The notes beneath the pieces were generated by a model. It ran no database searches. It saw only the letters and a program-made list of their open reading frames with translations, and was not told the DNA's origin. This document shows positions 9,304 to 19,629 of a DNA stretch of 64,000 nt, piece by piece. Every line of letters starts with the position of its first letter. Positions within the stretch are counted from its first letter, which is position 1. Origin of the DNA: Oceanobacillus bengalensis (lineage in GTDB: Bacteria; Bacillota; Bacilli; Bacillales; Amphibacillaceae); NCBI RefSeq assembly GCF_003628445.1, contig NZ_RBZO01000015.1, positions 37,429 to 101,428 of the forward strand. Direction: 5' to 3'. The position numbers were made by a program, and so were the translations under genes.

Positions 9304-10758
9304 TTAAAGATAATCTAATGGGTTTTGTAATACACCATCTTTGTATAATTCAAAATGTAAGTGGATTCCAGTTGAGTTGCCTGTTGAACCCATTATTCCT
9401 ATCTTTTTCCCTTTTTCAACGGTTTGGCCCACTGAAACATCAATTGATGAAAGATGTGCATAGATGGTTTTCATTCCATTATTATGGTTTATAACGATTC
9501 TATTACCAAAACCGCCTAGATAACCAGCTGATTCAACCACACCGTTGTCTGCAGCTAATATATTCCGATTTGATGGCCTCGCTATATCAATCCCCTTATG
9601 CATTCTTCCCCAGCGCTCACCTACATGGCTAGAAATATAGCCTCCAACAGCTGGCCAAGAAAATTCACCTGTGCCTCTAGATGGGATTACCTTCGTTCCT
9701 TTAACAATAACTTTCTTTACCGCTTCTGATTCAATATTTCCTTCTATAATATCTTTCTTTGTTTGTTTTCCGTTTACTTTTTCAATTGCATAAAGAACTT
9801 CTTTGGTGCCGTCTTGTCCTTCTTGTCTAACTTCTTCTTCTCCTTTGTAAAGGTCATCCGATTCTATAATCTCCGTTTCGTATGGAATCGTCTCTTTCGC
9901 ACGTTTTTCTTCCTTTACAATTACATGAACAAATGGCTTATAATCCATTACATTAATTTCCTGACCAATTTGTATTACCGAATCTTTTGTAAGCTCCGGA
10001 TTTAAATCAAAAAGTCTATCCGTTGATAAGTCATAGCTACCCGCTATAGCACCAAGAACTTCTCCTTCTTGTACGGTGTGGACTTTTTCTTCAAGTGTTC
10101 CTTTCTCAAGCAATGTTATTCCTTGTTCGATTGACATAACTTCACTAGGTAGTGATTTCCCTTTATTTATAGATACTCCCTCAGAAAGAATGACATCTTT
10201 AACTAACGTTTCGCCAGGTTCAAGAGAAACATCATCTTGCTGTTTGTCTACTTCAATTTCTTCGAGTATCGCTTCATCTACATATTTCATTTTATATAAT
10301 CTGATGACCTCATCTGCAGATTCTTTATCATGGAAATAGCCAATCGTTTCATCTGCTATCTTCAGTTCAAATACATCCGCCATCACGGTGACCTCTTGCT
10401 TTAAAGCCTCTGCTACCTTATCATTGTTGTATGACGGGTTAAATACCTTTTCAGAAATTAAATCTATATCTTCTCCGATAATTAGATTAGTATTTTCATA
10501 GTTTTCCTTCGCTTCATCAAGCTTATCTGTCATTATGTTTTCAGCAATATCTTGATTATTCACCTTTCCAATATGCTCACCATCTACATATACATGAAAA
10601 ATGGTCTCAAGATTAGATACTTCCTCTGCATAAGCAGTATTTATTGTTAATCCAAGCCCTAAACATGTCGTCATAGCAATCGTCTTTACGAATCCAAATT
10701 TCGTCATTTTTCGCATATTTCCCGCAGTTTTTTCTCCACTGGTATGTAAATAAGACAT
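9304..10758 (-). CDS. Secreted LysM-G5-M23 cell-wall endopeptidase
   Basis: 484 residues. An N-terminal signal sequence ends near NTAYAEEV. Then come an uncharacterised helical region, a LysM peptidoglycan-binding module (about residues 227-275), a G5 domain (about 280-360) and a C-terminal M23 (LytM) zinc endopeptidase with ligands in HKGID and HLHFE. It would cut peptide cross-links in the wall. ATG 10758 is chosen because AAAGGAG lies about 8 nt upstream. It sits between purA and walR, next to the two-component system that governs wall hydrolases. No clear WalR box was found upstream. Confidence 0.88.
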   Translation of the reverse strand: MSYLHTSGEKTAGNMRKMTKFGFVKTIAMTTCLGLGLTINTAYAEEVSNLETIFHVYVDGEHIGKVNNQDIAENIMTDKLDEAKENYENTNLIIGEDIDLISEKVFNPSYNNDKVAEALKQEVTVMADVFELKIADETIGYFHDKESADEVIRLYKMKYVDEAILEEIEVDKQQDDVSLEPGETLVKDVILSEGVSINKGKSLPSEVMSIEQGITLLEKGTLEEKVHTVQEGEVLGAIAGSYDLSTDRLFDLNPELTKDSVIQIGQEINVMDYKPFVHVIVKEEKRAKETIPYETEIIESDDLYKGEEEVRQEGQDGTKEVLYAIEKVNGKQTKKDIIEGNIESEAVKKVIVKGTKVIPSRGTGEFSWPAVGGYISSHVGERWGRMHKGIDIARPSNRNILAADNGVVESAGYLGGFGNRIVINHNNGMKTIYAHLSSIDVSVGQTVEKGKKIGIMGSTGNSTGIHLHFELYKDGVLQNPLDYL

Positions 10759-10916
10759 AAATTGTACTCCTTTGTATCTATTAACAGATTCATTTTCCAC
10801 CTATTAAATCCTAACATAGGTAGATTTAATTAGAAATAACTTACCTAGAAATGTAATAAAATTGTATTATTGTCTCCATTTTTTAACAATGTTTTCTAAA
10901 ATACAAGCAATTCAAA

Positions 10917-10948
10917 CAAAAAAAGACGCCTAGAATCGAAGCGCCTTT
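10917..10948 (-). terminator. purA terminator
   Basis: AAAGGCGC pairs with GCGTCTTT (one G-T wobble), followed by seven T on the minus strand. Confidence 0.8.
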
Positions 10949-10965
10949 ACAGATACATATTATAC

Positions 10966-12255
10966 TTACGAACGATATACACTTCTAACGACATTTGTCT
11001 GCGTGCGATCAGGACCAACAGAAAAGATTGATAAAGGTATTTCTGTTAATTGTGCGATACGTTCTAAGTAATGACGAGCATTTACAGGTAATTCATTTAT
11101 ACTTTTCACACCTGTAATATCTTCTGTCCAACCAGGCATTTCCTCATATACAGGTTCACATTCCGCTAACACTTTCAAGCTAGCAGGGAATTCCTTTATG
11201 ATATCCCCTTTATAACGATATGCTACACAAATTTTTAACGCCTCAATACCAGTTAGTACATCCAATGAATTCAAAGATAGATCGGTAATGCCACTTACAC
11301 GACGTGCATGTCTTACTACAACACTATCAAACCAGCCAACACGACGCGCTCTACCAGTAGTTGTTCCATACTCACGGCCAACTTCGCGAATTTGGTTCCC
11401 AATTTCGTCATGTAATTCAGTTGGAAATGGGCCATCTCCAACACGAGTTGTATATGCTTTTGACACGCCAACAACATGATTTATTTTTGTTGGGCCTACC
11501 CCAGAACCAATAGTAACACCACCTGCAATTGGGTTTGAAGAAGTTACAAACGGATATGTTCCTTGGTCAATATCGAGCATAACACCTTGAGCACCTTCGA
11601 ATAATACACGGCGGCCCGCATCAAGTGCATCATTTAGTACGACCGAAGTATCACAAACATAAGGTGCCATCTTCCTACCGTATTCAAAATACTCCTGCAG
11701 GATGTCCTCTACTTGCATTGCCTGGGCTTCATAAACCTTTTCAAATAAACGATTTTTCTCTTTTACATTTTGCTCTAATTTTTCTCGAAATGCGGATTTA
11801 TCCATTAAATCTGCAACACGAATTCCCACCCGTGCTGCCTTATCCATATATGCAGGTCCAATTCCCTTTTTCGTTGTACCAATCTTATTTCTGCCTTTTT
11901 CTTCTTCTTGTAACATATCTAACTGCAAGTGGTAAGGCAAAATAACGTGAGCACGATTACTAATACGAAGATTATCCGCCCGAATATTACGTTCATGTAA
12001 GTACGATATTTCTTGGACGAAAGCCTTTGGATCAATTACCATTCCATTACCCAATACACAAATCTTATCTTCAAAAAATATTCCAGATGGGATTAAATGT
12101 AGTTTGTACGTAACATCATCAAATTTAATGGTATGTCCAGCATTGTTACCACCTTGATAACGAGCAACGACTTCAGCATTTTGCGATAGAAAGTCAGTAA
12201 TCTTCCCTTTTCCTTCATCGCCCCACTGTGTTCCAACTACAACTACTGAGGACAT
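10966..12255 (-). CDS. purA: Adenylosuccinate synthetase
   Basis: 429 residues, full family length. The N-terminal GTP-binding loop reads GDEGKGK and the catalytic segment NNAGHTI follows. PurA joins aspartate to IMP using GTP, the first step from IMP to AMP, in the cytoplasm. A candidate PurR operator lies about 90 bp upstream. Nothing is unusual. Confidence 0.98.
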   Translation of the reverse strand: MSSVVVVGTQWGDEGKGKITDFLSQNAEVVARYQGGNNAGHTIKFDDVTYKLHLIPSGIFFEDKICVLGNGMVIDPKAFVQEISYLHERNIRADNLRISNRAHVILPYHLQLDMLQEEEKGRNKIGTTKKGIGPAYMDKAARVGIRVADLMDKSAFREKLEQNVKEKNRLFEKVYEAQAMQVEDILQEYFEYGRKMAPYVCDTSVVLNDALDAGRRVLFEGAQGVMLDIDQGTYPFVTSSNPIAGGVTIGSGVGPTKINHVVGVSKAYTTRVGDGPFPTELHDEIGNQIREVGREYGTTTGRARRVGWFDSVVVRHARRVSGITDLSLNSLDVLTGIEALKICVAYRYKGDIIKEFPASLKVLAECEPVYEEMPGWTEDITGVKSINELPVNARHYLERIAQLTEIPLSIFSVGPDRTQTNVVRSVYRS

Positions 12256-12344
12256 TGTGCACCTCCACTGTATTTTTAAAGTATGATTTTATTAATAACT
12301 ACAATAATTTTAACAATGGCTAAAACAGATGTCAACACAAAAGA

Positions 12345-12379
12345 CGAACGATTATCTCAAAAAGATTGTTAATGTACGG
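12345..12379. promoter_or_regulatory. Candidate PurR operator (inverted PurBoxes)
   Basis: CGAACGATTA and, after 15 nt, TAATGTACGG (complement CCGTACATTA) form two inverted copies resembling the Bacillus PurBox core CGAACATTA. The spacing is close to the 16-17 nt used by PurR. The site lies upstream of purA, a known PurR target in B. subtilis. Each half has mismatches, so this is a candidate. Confidence 0.5.
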
Positions 12380-12487
12380 ATAAATATTTTATTTCCTTAT
12401 TTAGGTGATACGAAGCAGAATAATTTAAGCCGTTAAACAAATAATAGGTTAAAAGCTTAAACGGTGTTAGATATACGAGGTGAAAGA

Positions 12488-13108
12488 ATGTCTTTAAATG
12501 AACCTAGACTATCCATTGCATTAGCGAATAAATTAAAAAGCAATCTAGAGAACTTATCATTTGAGATAAATCAATTAGTACATACGGTGGATCAGAAGAA
12601 ATCTAATTTACTCAATGAATTTGAAGAGATCCATCATCTTTTTCATGATGTTCAGGTAAGCACTGCATCCTATTACTTAAAATCTTACTTAGCACCGTTT
12701 ACAGAACAGTTTGAGGTAATATCTATCGCTATCCAACATTTATCTGAACGGAATCATGGAGCTTTAATTGTTATTCAACGTAAAGACAACCTTGAAAATT
12801 TCGTTCATTCTGGTATTCCTATTCATGCTAAACTAACCTTTCCACTTCTAGAAACCATCTTTTATAGGAATAGTCCATTACATGATGGTGCTGTATTAAT
12901 ATGTAACGATAAAATCATCTCTGCTTCTAATGTTTTGCCAGTATCCGATCATAAAGTTGGTATGAAAAAGCTTGGAACAAGACACCGTGCTGGTATCGGA
13001 TTATCTGAGCAAACTGATGCGCTTGTTCTAATTGTTTCAGAGGAAACTGGGAAAGCTTCCTTTGCACTTGGAGGGAATTTATATCCGATAATGATGAAAG
13101 GACTGTAA
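12488..13108 (+). CDS. cdaS: Sporulation-type diadenylate cyclase
   Basis: 206 residues. The C-terminal DAC domain holds both catalytic motifs, DGA in PLHDGAVLI and RHR in GTRHRAGIG, as needed to make c-di-AMP from two ATP. The first ~65 residues are a helical pair like the autoinhibitory N-domain of CdaS (YojJ), and there is no membrane segment as in CdaA or DNA-binding domain as in DisA. B. subtilis CdaS has 207 residues. ATG 12488 follows GAGGTG closely. In B. subtilis it is made in the forespore; no sigma-G promoter was identified here. Confidence 0.88.
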   Translation: MSLNEPRLSIALANKLKSNLENLSFEINQLVHTVDQKKSNLLNEFEEIHHLFHDVQVSTASYYLKSYLAPFTEQFEVISIAIQHLSERNHGALIVIQRKDNLENFVHSGIPIHAKLTFPLLETIFYRNSPLHDGAVLICNDKIISASNVLPVSDHKVGMKKLGTRHRAGIGLSEQTDALVLIVSEETGKASFALGGNLYPIMMKGL

Positions 13109-13139
13109 ATAGGCTCTTATCGAATTGATTGTCGCTATT

Positions 13140-13512
13140 GATATAAAATGCGCAATAAGTGCTTTGTTGATTTCCGCTCCGAGCAGCCAGTACGCTTTCC
13201 GCGGGCACGGCCTCAGCCTCCAAAGAAGCAAAGAGCGCTTCTTCTGGAGTCTTCGGACACGTGCTTTTCCCGCAGGAGTCGACTGGCGGCCCTCCGCTCC
13301 AATCAACCACATACTAGCAATAACATTATTAGTAAGTTGAATAGCACAATCCTAGTGGAGGCAATACACGTAGACTTCTGCGGGAGGACAGGCCTAGGTG
13401 AGACTACGTAGTGCGTTAGCACGGAGTAGGCTCACCAGCCGCCCGCGAAAAGCGAAGTGTATTGCCGGAACGGTCGAAGATGTACTATCTCAATTACTGC
13501 GCATTTTATATC
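13140..13512 (+). repeat. Two-hairpin intergenic repeat, copy A
   Basis: Structured, non-coding element between convergent cdaS and dnaC. Outer arms at 13140-13158 and 13494-13512 are almost perfectly complementary. The left hairpin has nested arms GTTGATT (13166) / AATCAAC (13301) and GCCAGT (13186) / ACTGGC (13282). The right hairpin has GGCAATACAC (13360) / GTGTATTGCC (13457). Conserved cores include GCTTTCCGCGGGCACGGCC on the left and GGCCTAGGTGAGACT on the right. The arm sequences differ from copy B while pairing is kept. Confidence 0.85.
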
Positions 13513-13565
13513 TTTTACGTCACAGCTCAATCTTGTAAAAGATAAATATCTATTAAAAATAGACA

Positions 13566-13596
13566 CAAAAAGAACAGCCCAAATTTAGGCTGTTCT
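13566..13596 (-). terminator. dnaC terminator
   Basis: AGAACAGCC / GGCTGTTCT stem followed by a T-run on the minus strand, immediately after dnaC. Confidence 0.85.
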
Positions 13597-13600
13597 CATT

Positions 13601-14968
13601 CTAGGCAGGTACAGGCGGTACATCACTATTCTGATAGCGGTGGTCCAAATCTACAAATTTATTATATTCTTTTACAAAAGCTAACTCCACAGTTCCTGTT
13701 GGACCATTACGTTGTTTTGATATAATGATTTCTATAATATTCTGTTTCTCTGATTCTTTATCATAGTAGTCATCACGATATAGGAATCCAACAATATCAG
13801 CATCCTGCTCAATACTTCCTGATTCACGTAAATCAGACATCATTGGTCGTTTATCTTGACGTTGTTCTACTCCACGTGAAAGCTGTGATAATGCAATTAG
13901 TGGTACTTGTAATTCACGAGCTAATCCTTTTAGTTGACGAGAAATCTCTGAAACTTCTTGTTGGCGGTTTTCTTTTGAATTGGCACTTCCTTGTATTAAC
14001 TGCAAATAGTCAATCAAAATCATGCCTAAACCATGCTCTTGTTTTAATCTACGACATTTAGAGCGTATTTCGTTTACACGTATCCCTGGTGAGTCATCAA
14101 TGTAAATCCCAGCATTCGATAAAGAACCCATCGCCATTGTTAACCTACTCCAGTCCTCCGCTTCTAATTGTCCATTACGAAGTCGTTGTGCATCAATATT
14201 CCCTTCCGCACAAAGCATACGTTGAACGAGTTGGTCAGCACCCATTTCTAAACTAAAAATAGCAACATTCGTATCTGTATTTACGGCAACATTTTGTGCG
14301 ACATTAAGTGCAAATGCTGTTTTACCTACAGATGGCCGAGCTGCGATAATAATGAGGTCATTCTGCTGGAATCCAGACGTTATTTTATCTAAATCATGGA
14401 AACCAGTTGGAACACCCGTTACATCACCAGTTTGTTCATGAAGCTGCTCAATTTTATCATAAACATCAATTAGTACATCTTTAATGGATTTAAAAGCTCC
14501 AGAATTTTTCTTTCCAGATACTTCTAAAATTCCCTTTTCTGCCTCACTTAGTACATCTTCTACTTCATCTTCTCTTTCAAAACCAGCAGTAACAATATCT
14601 GTTGCTGTACGAATTAATCTTCGGAGCAATGCCTTTTCTTCTACTATTTTACAATAATACTCAATATTAGCAGCAGTAGGCACACTTTCTGCAATTTGAG
14701 TAAGGTATGCGACCCCTCCAACTTCTGGAAGTTGTTTCACATCATTTAAATAGGTTGTAATGGTAACAACATCTATTGGTTCACCACGGTCAGATAGTTT
14801 CATCATTGCTGCAAAGATCCGTTGATGACTTGCACGATAGAAATCCTCTGCAACTAATAATTCTGAAGCAGTAGAGAACGCCTCAGGTTCTAAAAATATG
14901 GCACCAATAACGGACTGCTCTGCTTCTAAATTATGCGGTGGTGTACGATCATTTAATGATTGATTCAT
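13601..14968 (-). CDS. dnaC: Replicative DNA helicase
   Basis: 455 residues, the DnaB-type hexameric helicase (named dnaC in B. subtilis, dnaB elsewhere). The N-terminal domain begins PPHNLEAEQSVIGA. The RecA-like C-domain carries Walker A (ARPSVGKTA), Walker B (MILIDYLQLI) and the arginine finger region (QDKRPMMSDLRESG). It unwinds DNA ahead of the fork. ATG 14968 is preceded by AAAGGGGAG. In Bacillus it lies next to rplI, as here. Confidence 0.97.
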   Translation of the reverse strand: MNQSLNDRTPPHNLEAEQSVIGAIFLEPEAFSTASELLVAEDFYRASHQRIFAAMMKLSDRGEPIDVVTITTYLNDVKQLPEVGGVAYLTQIAESVPTAANIEYYCKIVEEKALLRRLIRTATDIVTAGFEREDEVEDVLSEAEKGILEVSGKKNSGAFKSIKDVLIDVYDKIEQLHEQTGDVTGVPTGFHDLDKITSGFQQNDLIIIAARPSVGKTAFALNVAQNVAVNTDTNVAIFSLEMGADQLVQRMLCAEGNIDAQRLRNGQLEAEDWSRLTMAMGSLSNAGIYIDDSPGIRVNEIRSKCRRLKQEHGLGMILIDYLQLIQGSANSKENRQQEVSEISRQLKGLARELQVPLIALSQLSRGVEQRQDKRPMMSDLRESGSIEQDADIVGFLYRDDYYDKESEKQNIIEIIISKQRNGPTGTVELAFVKEYNKFVDLDHRYQNSDVPPVPA

Positions 14969-15076
14969 TTATATCTCCCCTTTGCCTAAGAAGGACTCGA
15001 GTAATAGTCTGAGGTTTACATGAAGGTTTATGAATTGAAGCGTAACTACGACCTGAAAAGTAGAAGAAATCGGCAA

Positions 15077-15100
15077 TTTCCCATACCGATTCCTTACTAC
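15077..15100 (-). terminator. Weak terminator-like hairpin between rplI and dnaC
   Basis: On the minus strand AATCGG and CCGATT pair around a short loop and are followed by a pyrimidine-rich TTCTTCT tract rather than a clean T-run. It may only partly separate rplI from dnaC. Confidence 0.35.
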
Positions 15101-15121
15101 ATATTACATCTATTAAAATAC

Positions 15122-15568
15122 TTATTTCTCTTCAACATGAACTTTAATTACTCCCGATACTTCATTATGGAGCTTCACTGGTACATTGGTAAAACCTAAT
15201 GCACGAATCGGTTGTGCTAAATCCATTTTTCGCTTATCAATTTTAATTCCTTGTTGTTTCTCAAGTGTTTCGGCTATCTGTTTACTTGTAATGGAACCAA
15301 ATAAACGTCCACCATCACCTGCTTTTGCTTTAATTTCTACAGTAAGACTAGCTAACTTTTCCTTTAATTGGATTGCCTCATCTTTTTCCTTTTGTTCGAG
15401 TTCTGCATCTTTACGTTTCTTTGCATCTAATACTTTTAGGCTTCCAGTAGTTGCTTCTTCCGCTAATTTATTTTTCAATAAATAATTACGAGCATATCCA
15501 TCAGAAACGTTTTTAACTTCGCCTTTTTTCCCCTTGCCTTTAACATCCTTTAGAAAAATAACTTTCAT
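15122..15568 (-). CDS. rplI: 50S ribosomal protein L9
   Basis: 148 residues with the L9 N-terminal signature ([20 protein letters not shown], then [13 protein letters not shown]), a long connecting helix rich in Lys and Glu, and the C-terminal rRNA-binding domain with GGRLFGSIT. The start codon overlaps the end of gdpP by one base, giving translational coupling. Confidence 0.98.
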   Translation of the reverse strand: MKVIFLKDVKGKGKKGEVKNVSDGYARNYLLKNKLAEEATTGSLKVLDAKKRKDAELEQKEKDEAIQLKEKLASLTVEIKAKAGDGGRLFGSITSKQIAETLEKQQGIKIDKRKMDLAQPIRALGFTNVPVKLHNEVSGVIKVHVEEK

Positions 15569-17538
15569 TACGTTTCTCTCCCTTCAAAATACTCTTCAAG
15601 AATTTGTTTTAACAAGACTTCTACCTCGACAAGGCTTGTATCTTCTATTTGTGTGGCAGCATTCGTTAAATGTCCTCCGCCATTCATCTTTTCCATAACA
15701 ACTTGGACATTCACTTCACCAAGTGACCTTGCACTTATTCCTATTTTACCATCTTCTCTTTCAGAAATAACGAATGAGGCATTTATTCCACTCATCGTAA
15801 GTAATGTATCAGCTGCTTGTGCAATAAGTACAGGACCATACGTTATACCAGAATCAGCTTTTGAAATGGCAACAGAATCCCTATACACTTCGGCACGCTC
15901 AATTAACTTACTCCGCTTGATATACAGGTCTAAATCTTCCTTCATAAATTTCTGTACAAGTACGGTATCCGCACCTTTAGATCGCAAATAAGAAGCAGCA
16001 TCAAATGTCCTTGATCCAGTACGCAATGTGAAGCTTTTCGTATCAACGATAATTCCAGCTAGTAATGCTGTTGCCTCGAGCATTTTTAACTTTAATCCTT
16101 TAGGTTGATATTCTAGTAATTCCGTTACTAACTCAGCAGTAGATGATGCATAAGGCTCCATGTATACCAATGTGGGGTTATCAATAAAATCTTCTCCCCT
16201 GCGATGGTGGTCAATGACAACCTTATAATCTGTCTTATTTAAAAGACTGGCATCAGCAACCATACTTGGTTTATGTGTATCAACAACGACCACCAAACTT
16301 TGACTCGTCACTATTTCTTCAGCTTCAAACGGTTCAATAAAGTGCTGCCATACCTCACTATCAGCCTTAAGTGCTTCAATAAGCCGATACACACCCGTAT
16401 CGATATCATCTGGGTCTACAACGATATAACCATTTACATTATTCGTCCTTGCAATATTTAAAATACCAATTGCAGCACCAATCGAATCCATATCAGGTGA
16501 CTTGTGTCCCATAATAATAATGTTGTCACTAGCCCTAATAAGCTCTGTTAACGCGTGTGAAATAACCCTTGCCCTTACTCTGGTTCGTTTCTCCATTGGA
16601 TTTGTTTTCCCACCATAGAAACGAACCTTACCATTATCATTCTTAATTGCGACTTGGTCACCACCACGCCCTAGCGCTAAATCTAAGCTTGTTTGCGCTA
16701 GTTCACCTAATGCAGGAAGTTGCAATTCCCCTGTCCCAACACCAATACTTAGTGTGACTGGATTATTCTGTTCGCCGTTCATTTCTCTAACTTCATCAAG
16801 AATATCAAATTTTACCTTTTCAAGATTTTGTAAAATTTTCTTGGTACCTACAGCGAGAAACCTTTCTTGTGATGTTCGTTTTAAATATAAACCATAATCA
16901 CTCGCCCATTTATTTAGTACCGATGTAACTTCTGAGTTCAACTGGCTTTTAGCTGTATCATCCATGTTTTGCGTGATTTCTTCATAATTATCTAGGAATA
17001 TAAAAGCTAAAACCGTTTGATCATTCTCATATAACGTCTCTAATTCAATTTGTTCTGTACGATCTAAGAGATACAATAGACGTTCTTCTTTTTTTACGAG
17101 GACTAGAAATTTAACATCATCAATTTCTATCCATACTTCCTCTTTATTTTCCTTTATCATTGGAATTAACGTTTCAGATAGAATATGAAGTGATTCACCA
17201 ACAAGGGAATCTTCCCCAGTAAATTTATTCATATACGGATTTGACCAGTCAATCTGATAATCATCATTGTATAAAATAATTCCAAAGGGCATTTCTAATA
17301 ACGCTTCTTCGCCTACTTTTTTTATTCGATGTGAAATTGCAGAAATATATGCCTCTGTTTTATCAAGTAGTGCTTTTTCTGTTTTCACAGTATAATAAAA
17401 AGATGCTGCTAAGAGAGGTGTCATAATAATCCCTAGCACCCATTCAAGATACCATATAAACGCTAAGAGAATAATGGATAAGATGTAAATTACCCATAAA
17501 TGCCTGCTAAGTGTAGGCTTTCTCTGAATATCTGGCAT
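15568..17538 (-). CDS. gdpP: c-di-AMP phosphodiesterase GdpP
   Basis: 656 residues. Two N-terminal membrane helices (about 14-52), a PAS-like region (about 75-150), a degenerate GGDEF domain (about 170-300), then DHH and DHHA1 domains. Metal-site motifs are visible: [27 protein letters not shown] and GGGHLTNA. It cleaves c-di-AMP to pApA. In B. subtilis GdpP is inhibited by (p)ppGpp, and a (p)ppGpp synthetase (sasA) is also in this window. It is in an operon with yybS and rplI. Confidence 0.96.
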   Translation of the reverse strand: MPDIQRKPTLSRHLWVIYILSIILLAFIWYLEWVLGIIMTPLLAASFYYTVKTEKALLDKTEAYISAISHRIKKVGEEALLEMPFGIILYNDDYQIDWSNPYMNKFTGEDSLVGESLHILSETLIPMIKENKEEVWIEIDDVKFLVLVKKEERLLYLLDRTEQIELETLYENDQTVLAFIFLDNYEEITQNMDDTAKSQLNSEVTSVLNKWASDYGLYLKRTSQERFLAVGTKKILQNLEKVKFDILDEVREMNGEQNNPVTLSIGVGTGELQLPALGELAQTSLDLALGRGGDQVAIKNDNGKVRFYGGKTNPMEKRTRVRARVISHALTELIRASDNIIIMGHKSPDMDSIGAAIGILNIARTNNVNGYIVVDPDDIDTGVYRLIEALKADSEVWQHFIEPFEAEEIVTSQSLVVVVDTHKPSMVADASLLNKTDYKVVIDHHRRGEDFIDNPTLVYMEPYASSTAELVTELLEYQPKGLKLKMLEATALLAGIIVDTKSFTLRTGSRTFDAASYLRSKGADTVLVQKFMKEDLDLYIKRSKLIERAEVYRDSVAISKADSGITYGPVLIAQAADTLLTMSGINASFVISEREDGKIGISARSLGEVNVQVVMEKMNGGGHLTNAATQIEDTSLVEVEVLLKQILEEYFEGRET

Positions 17539-17573
17539 ATTTTTCAGCTCCTATAAAGCACCAGCTTTGCCTA

Positions 17574-18506
17574 TTATTTTTTCTCTATCAATTTATCCCT
17601 AAATTTAAAGCCTATATCCATTATACCTAAGAATGTGATGAAAAAAAGCATGATAGGAATAAATAATGCAATAACAGTAATCAGTACAGCTATAAATTTC
17701 GAGATATTCTTATGATGCGTATAAAAGAAAATAAAGGAAAAACCTTGTATTAATACGATCAATTCAGTAAGGATTAACATGTTTTGAACCGCAATATATA
17801 GGAAATTTGATGGGTCGGTTATCAAGAAGGAAAGAATCAATGCCATCAAATAAACCCATATGATTGACGATGGAAAACGTAATGTTCGAAACGGTGGAAA
17901 CTTCAGTTTCTGCTTATCCACTCGATTTAAGAATTTATAACCTATCCATTGGCTAATAAATGCCATTACTAATGCGACTGCAACTAGAAATACTGGAATT
18001 AACATCGACATGTAACTAATCTGTAACTCGATAATCTCCTCTATTTGACCGGCTTGTTCTTCCACACCGAATTGTTCAAAAAGGCCTGCACTCATCTCAA
18101 CAGAATCTGTTACGATATCTTGAAAATTAAAATTAATATCCAGTAGCGTTTGTGTAATCACAAATAACAGTAACAAACCAACAATAAAACCAAGTGTTCC
18201 TCCAGCTAGCGTTTCATAAGCAGAGCGTTGCTTATGAATCCCACTCCCAATCATGAGTCCACCAATTCCCATTACAATGGTTGCCAATAACATGATTGTA
18301 GCAAATATAGCTGTTAAGATACAGGCAGCTATAAACATGAGTAAAGACGGCTTAAATCCATATCTCGATGCATAGATAATAAACGGTATTGGCAATAAGA
18401 ACAGGATGATCGATGATAAAAAAGGAATAATTAATGAAATGACAAGCAATACCATAAATATCGCTAATATTAATGCACCATCTGTAATTTTTTTCGATTG
18501 ATTCAT
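17574..18506 (-). CDS. yybS: YybS-family membrane protein (DUF2232)
   Basis: 310 residues with about eight hydrophobic helices and little soluble sequence. It lies directly upstream of gdpP (35 bp), the conserved position of yybS in Bacillaceae. The function is not established; the fold resembles S-component-type membrane proteins. The call rests on context and overall pattern. Confidence 0.8.
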   Translation of the reverse strand: MNQSKKITDGALILAIFMVLLVISLIIPFLSSIILFLLPIPFIIYASRYGFKPSLLMFIAACILTAIFATIMLLATIVMGIGGLMIGSGIHKQRSAYETLAGGTLGFIVGLLLLFVITQTLLDINFNFQDIVTDSVEMSAGLFEQFGVEEQAGQIEEIIELQISYMSMLIPVFLVAVALVMAFISQWIGYKFLNRVDKQKLKFPPFRTLRFPSSIIWVYLMALILSFLITDPSNFLYIAVQNMLILTELIVLIQGFSFIFFYTHHKNISKFIAVLITVIALFIPIMLFFITFLGIMDIGFKFRDKLIEKK

Positions 18507-18821
18507 ATAGCTATAGCACCTCGTCCAAAGTATCTAAAAAGTAGATTTAACATATTCCATCATACCATGAATAATAGGTATAATGTTACCAGTTTACATT
18601 ATTCGCTATATCAATCCTCATTAGTCTCTAATCCATTATAACTGATAGAACGCCGCTATAGGACTGTCATTTTTTGTTATAAATTGAAGAAACATCATTT
18701 CATTTTGAAAGCTTTTACTTAGATAATCTATTATAATAGTTTGGTAAGGAATATTTCCATCAAGTAAATACTTATTCTAATTATGGTTAGAGATAACTTT
18801 TATTAGTAAGGACTGAAGAAA
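18507..18821. other. Intergenic region, no recognised feature
   Basis: 315 bp between divergent yybS and the 18822 gene. It is AT-rich and must hold promoters for both directions. I see no repeat, riboswitch motif or clear operator. Confidence 0.5.
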
Positions 18822-19310
18822 ATGATTGTCTGGAATATCTTTGTTAATAGTATTAAATTGCCAAATAAACAGGCAATGTTCAAATTAAATCGTGTTGGGC
18901 TTGATCATGCAGTTTTTTATAACTTTTTGTTACTATTTATTGTTTCTCTTCCATCACTTATCAAACGATTAACCGATACAAATGCAATTGGAGCTGACAT
19001 GAATGTTATATTTACACTGATATATTTCTTCATGTTTTATTATCTCCCAATTACAATTATTGTATTTGTAATCCTTTCTGGTATAGCATACATAGGTAAG
19101 ATCATTGCTAGATTAACAAAAAGGAAACTACACTACTCTCTTTTATGGAAAATCAGTTCATTTACAACAACGATTCCGTTTCTTTTATATACGATTCTTG
19201 CACTTGTGTTCCCCGTAAATGATATTTATTTACTATTTTCCTTCATCTATTCGATTGCTCTAATCATTAAGATGATTCACCATTACCCTATAAGAAGAAA
19301 AAATCGTTAA
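18822..19310 (+). CDS. DUF1189-like multi-pass membrane protein
   Basis: 162 residues with four to five hydrophobic segments (about 28-47, 60-88, 108-128 and 130-152). A positively charged N-terminal amphipathic start (NSIKLPNKQAMFKLNRVGLDHAVFYNF) resembles DUF1189 proteins of Bacillus. AAGGACTGAAG lies before ATG 18822. The gene is isolated, transcribed opposite to its neighbours, and shares a bidirectional terminator with rpsR. Function unknown. Confidence 0.6.
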   Translation: MIVWNIFVNSIKLPNKQAMFKLNRVGLDHAVFYNFLLLFIVSLPSLIKRLTDTNAIGADMNVIFTLIYFFMFYYLPITIIVFVILSGIAYIGKIIARLTKRKLHYSLLWKISSFTTTIPFLLYTILALVFPVNDIYLLFSFIYSIALIIKMIHHYPIRRKNR

Positions 19311-19320
19311 ATAATAATAC

Positions 19321-19365
19321 AAAAAACCTCTAAATCGACCATTAGGCATGATTTAGAGGTTTTTA
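19321..19365. terminator. Bidirectional terminator
   Basis: Arms AAAACCTCTAAATC and GATTTAGAGGTTTTT: a long perfect stem with A- and T-tracts on both sides, serving the 18822 gene and rpsR. Confidence 0.9.
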
Positions 19366-19366
19366 A

Positions 19367-19597
19367 TCAATCTGCTACGTAAGGCAATAATGCCATTTGA
19401 CGAGCGCGTTTAATAGCTATTGTAAGTTTGCGTTGGTATTTAGCAGATGTTCCAGTTACACGACGAGGAAGAATTTTTCCACGTTCTGAAATGAAACGTC
19501 TTAATAAATCAACATCTTTGTAGTCAATGTGTGTAATTCCGTTCGCTGTGAAGTAACACACTTTACGACGCTTTGCACGTCCGCGACGAGCTGCCAT
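19367..19597 (-). CDS. rpsR: 30S ribosomal protein S18
   Basis: 76 residues, basic, with the S18 core ([39 protein letters not shown]). ATG 19597 follows AAAGGAG; the upstream in-frame extension is not needed. An early Cys (KVCYFT) is of the type found in zinc-binding S18 forms, but only one Cys is present. It is the last gene of rpsF-ssb-rpsR. Confidence 0.98.
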   Translation of the reverse strand: MAARRGRAKRRKVCYFTANGITHIDYKDVDLLRRFISERGKILPRRVTGTSAKYQRKLTIAIKRARQMALLPYVAD

Positions 19598-19629
19598 TCG
19601 AAACACTCCTTTATAAAATTTATTTAGAA

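Noticed and set aside
13079..13411. Several overlapping reading frames on both strands across repeat copy A
   Set aside because: They translate the repeat cores and hairpin arms, have no ribosome binding sites, and similar frames appear in copy B; the DNA is better explained as a palindromic non-coding element.
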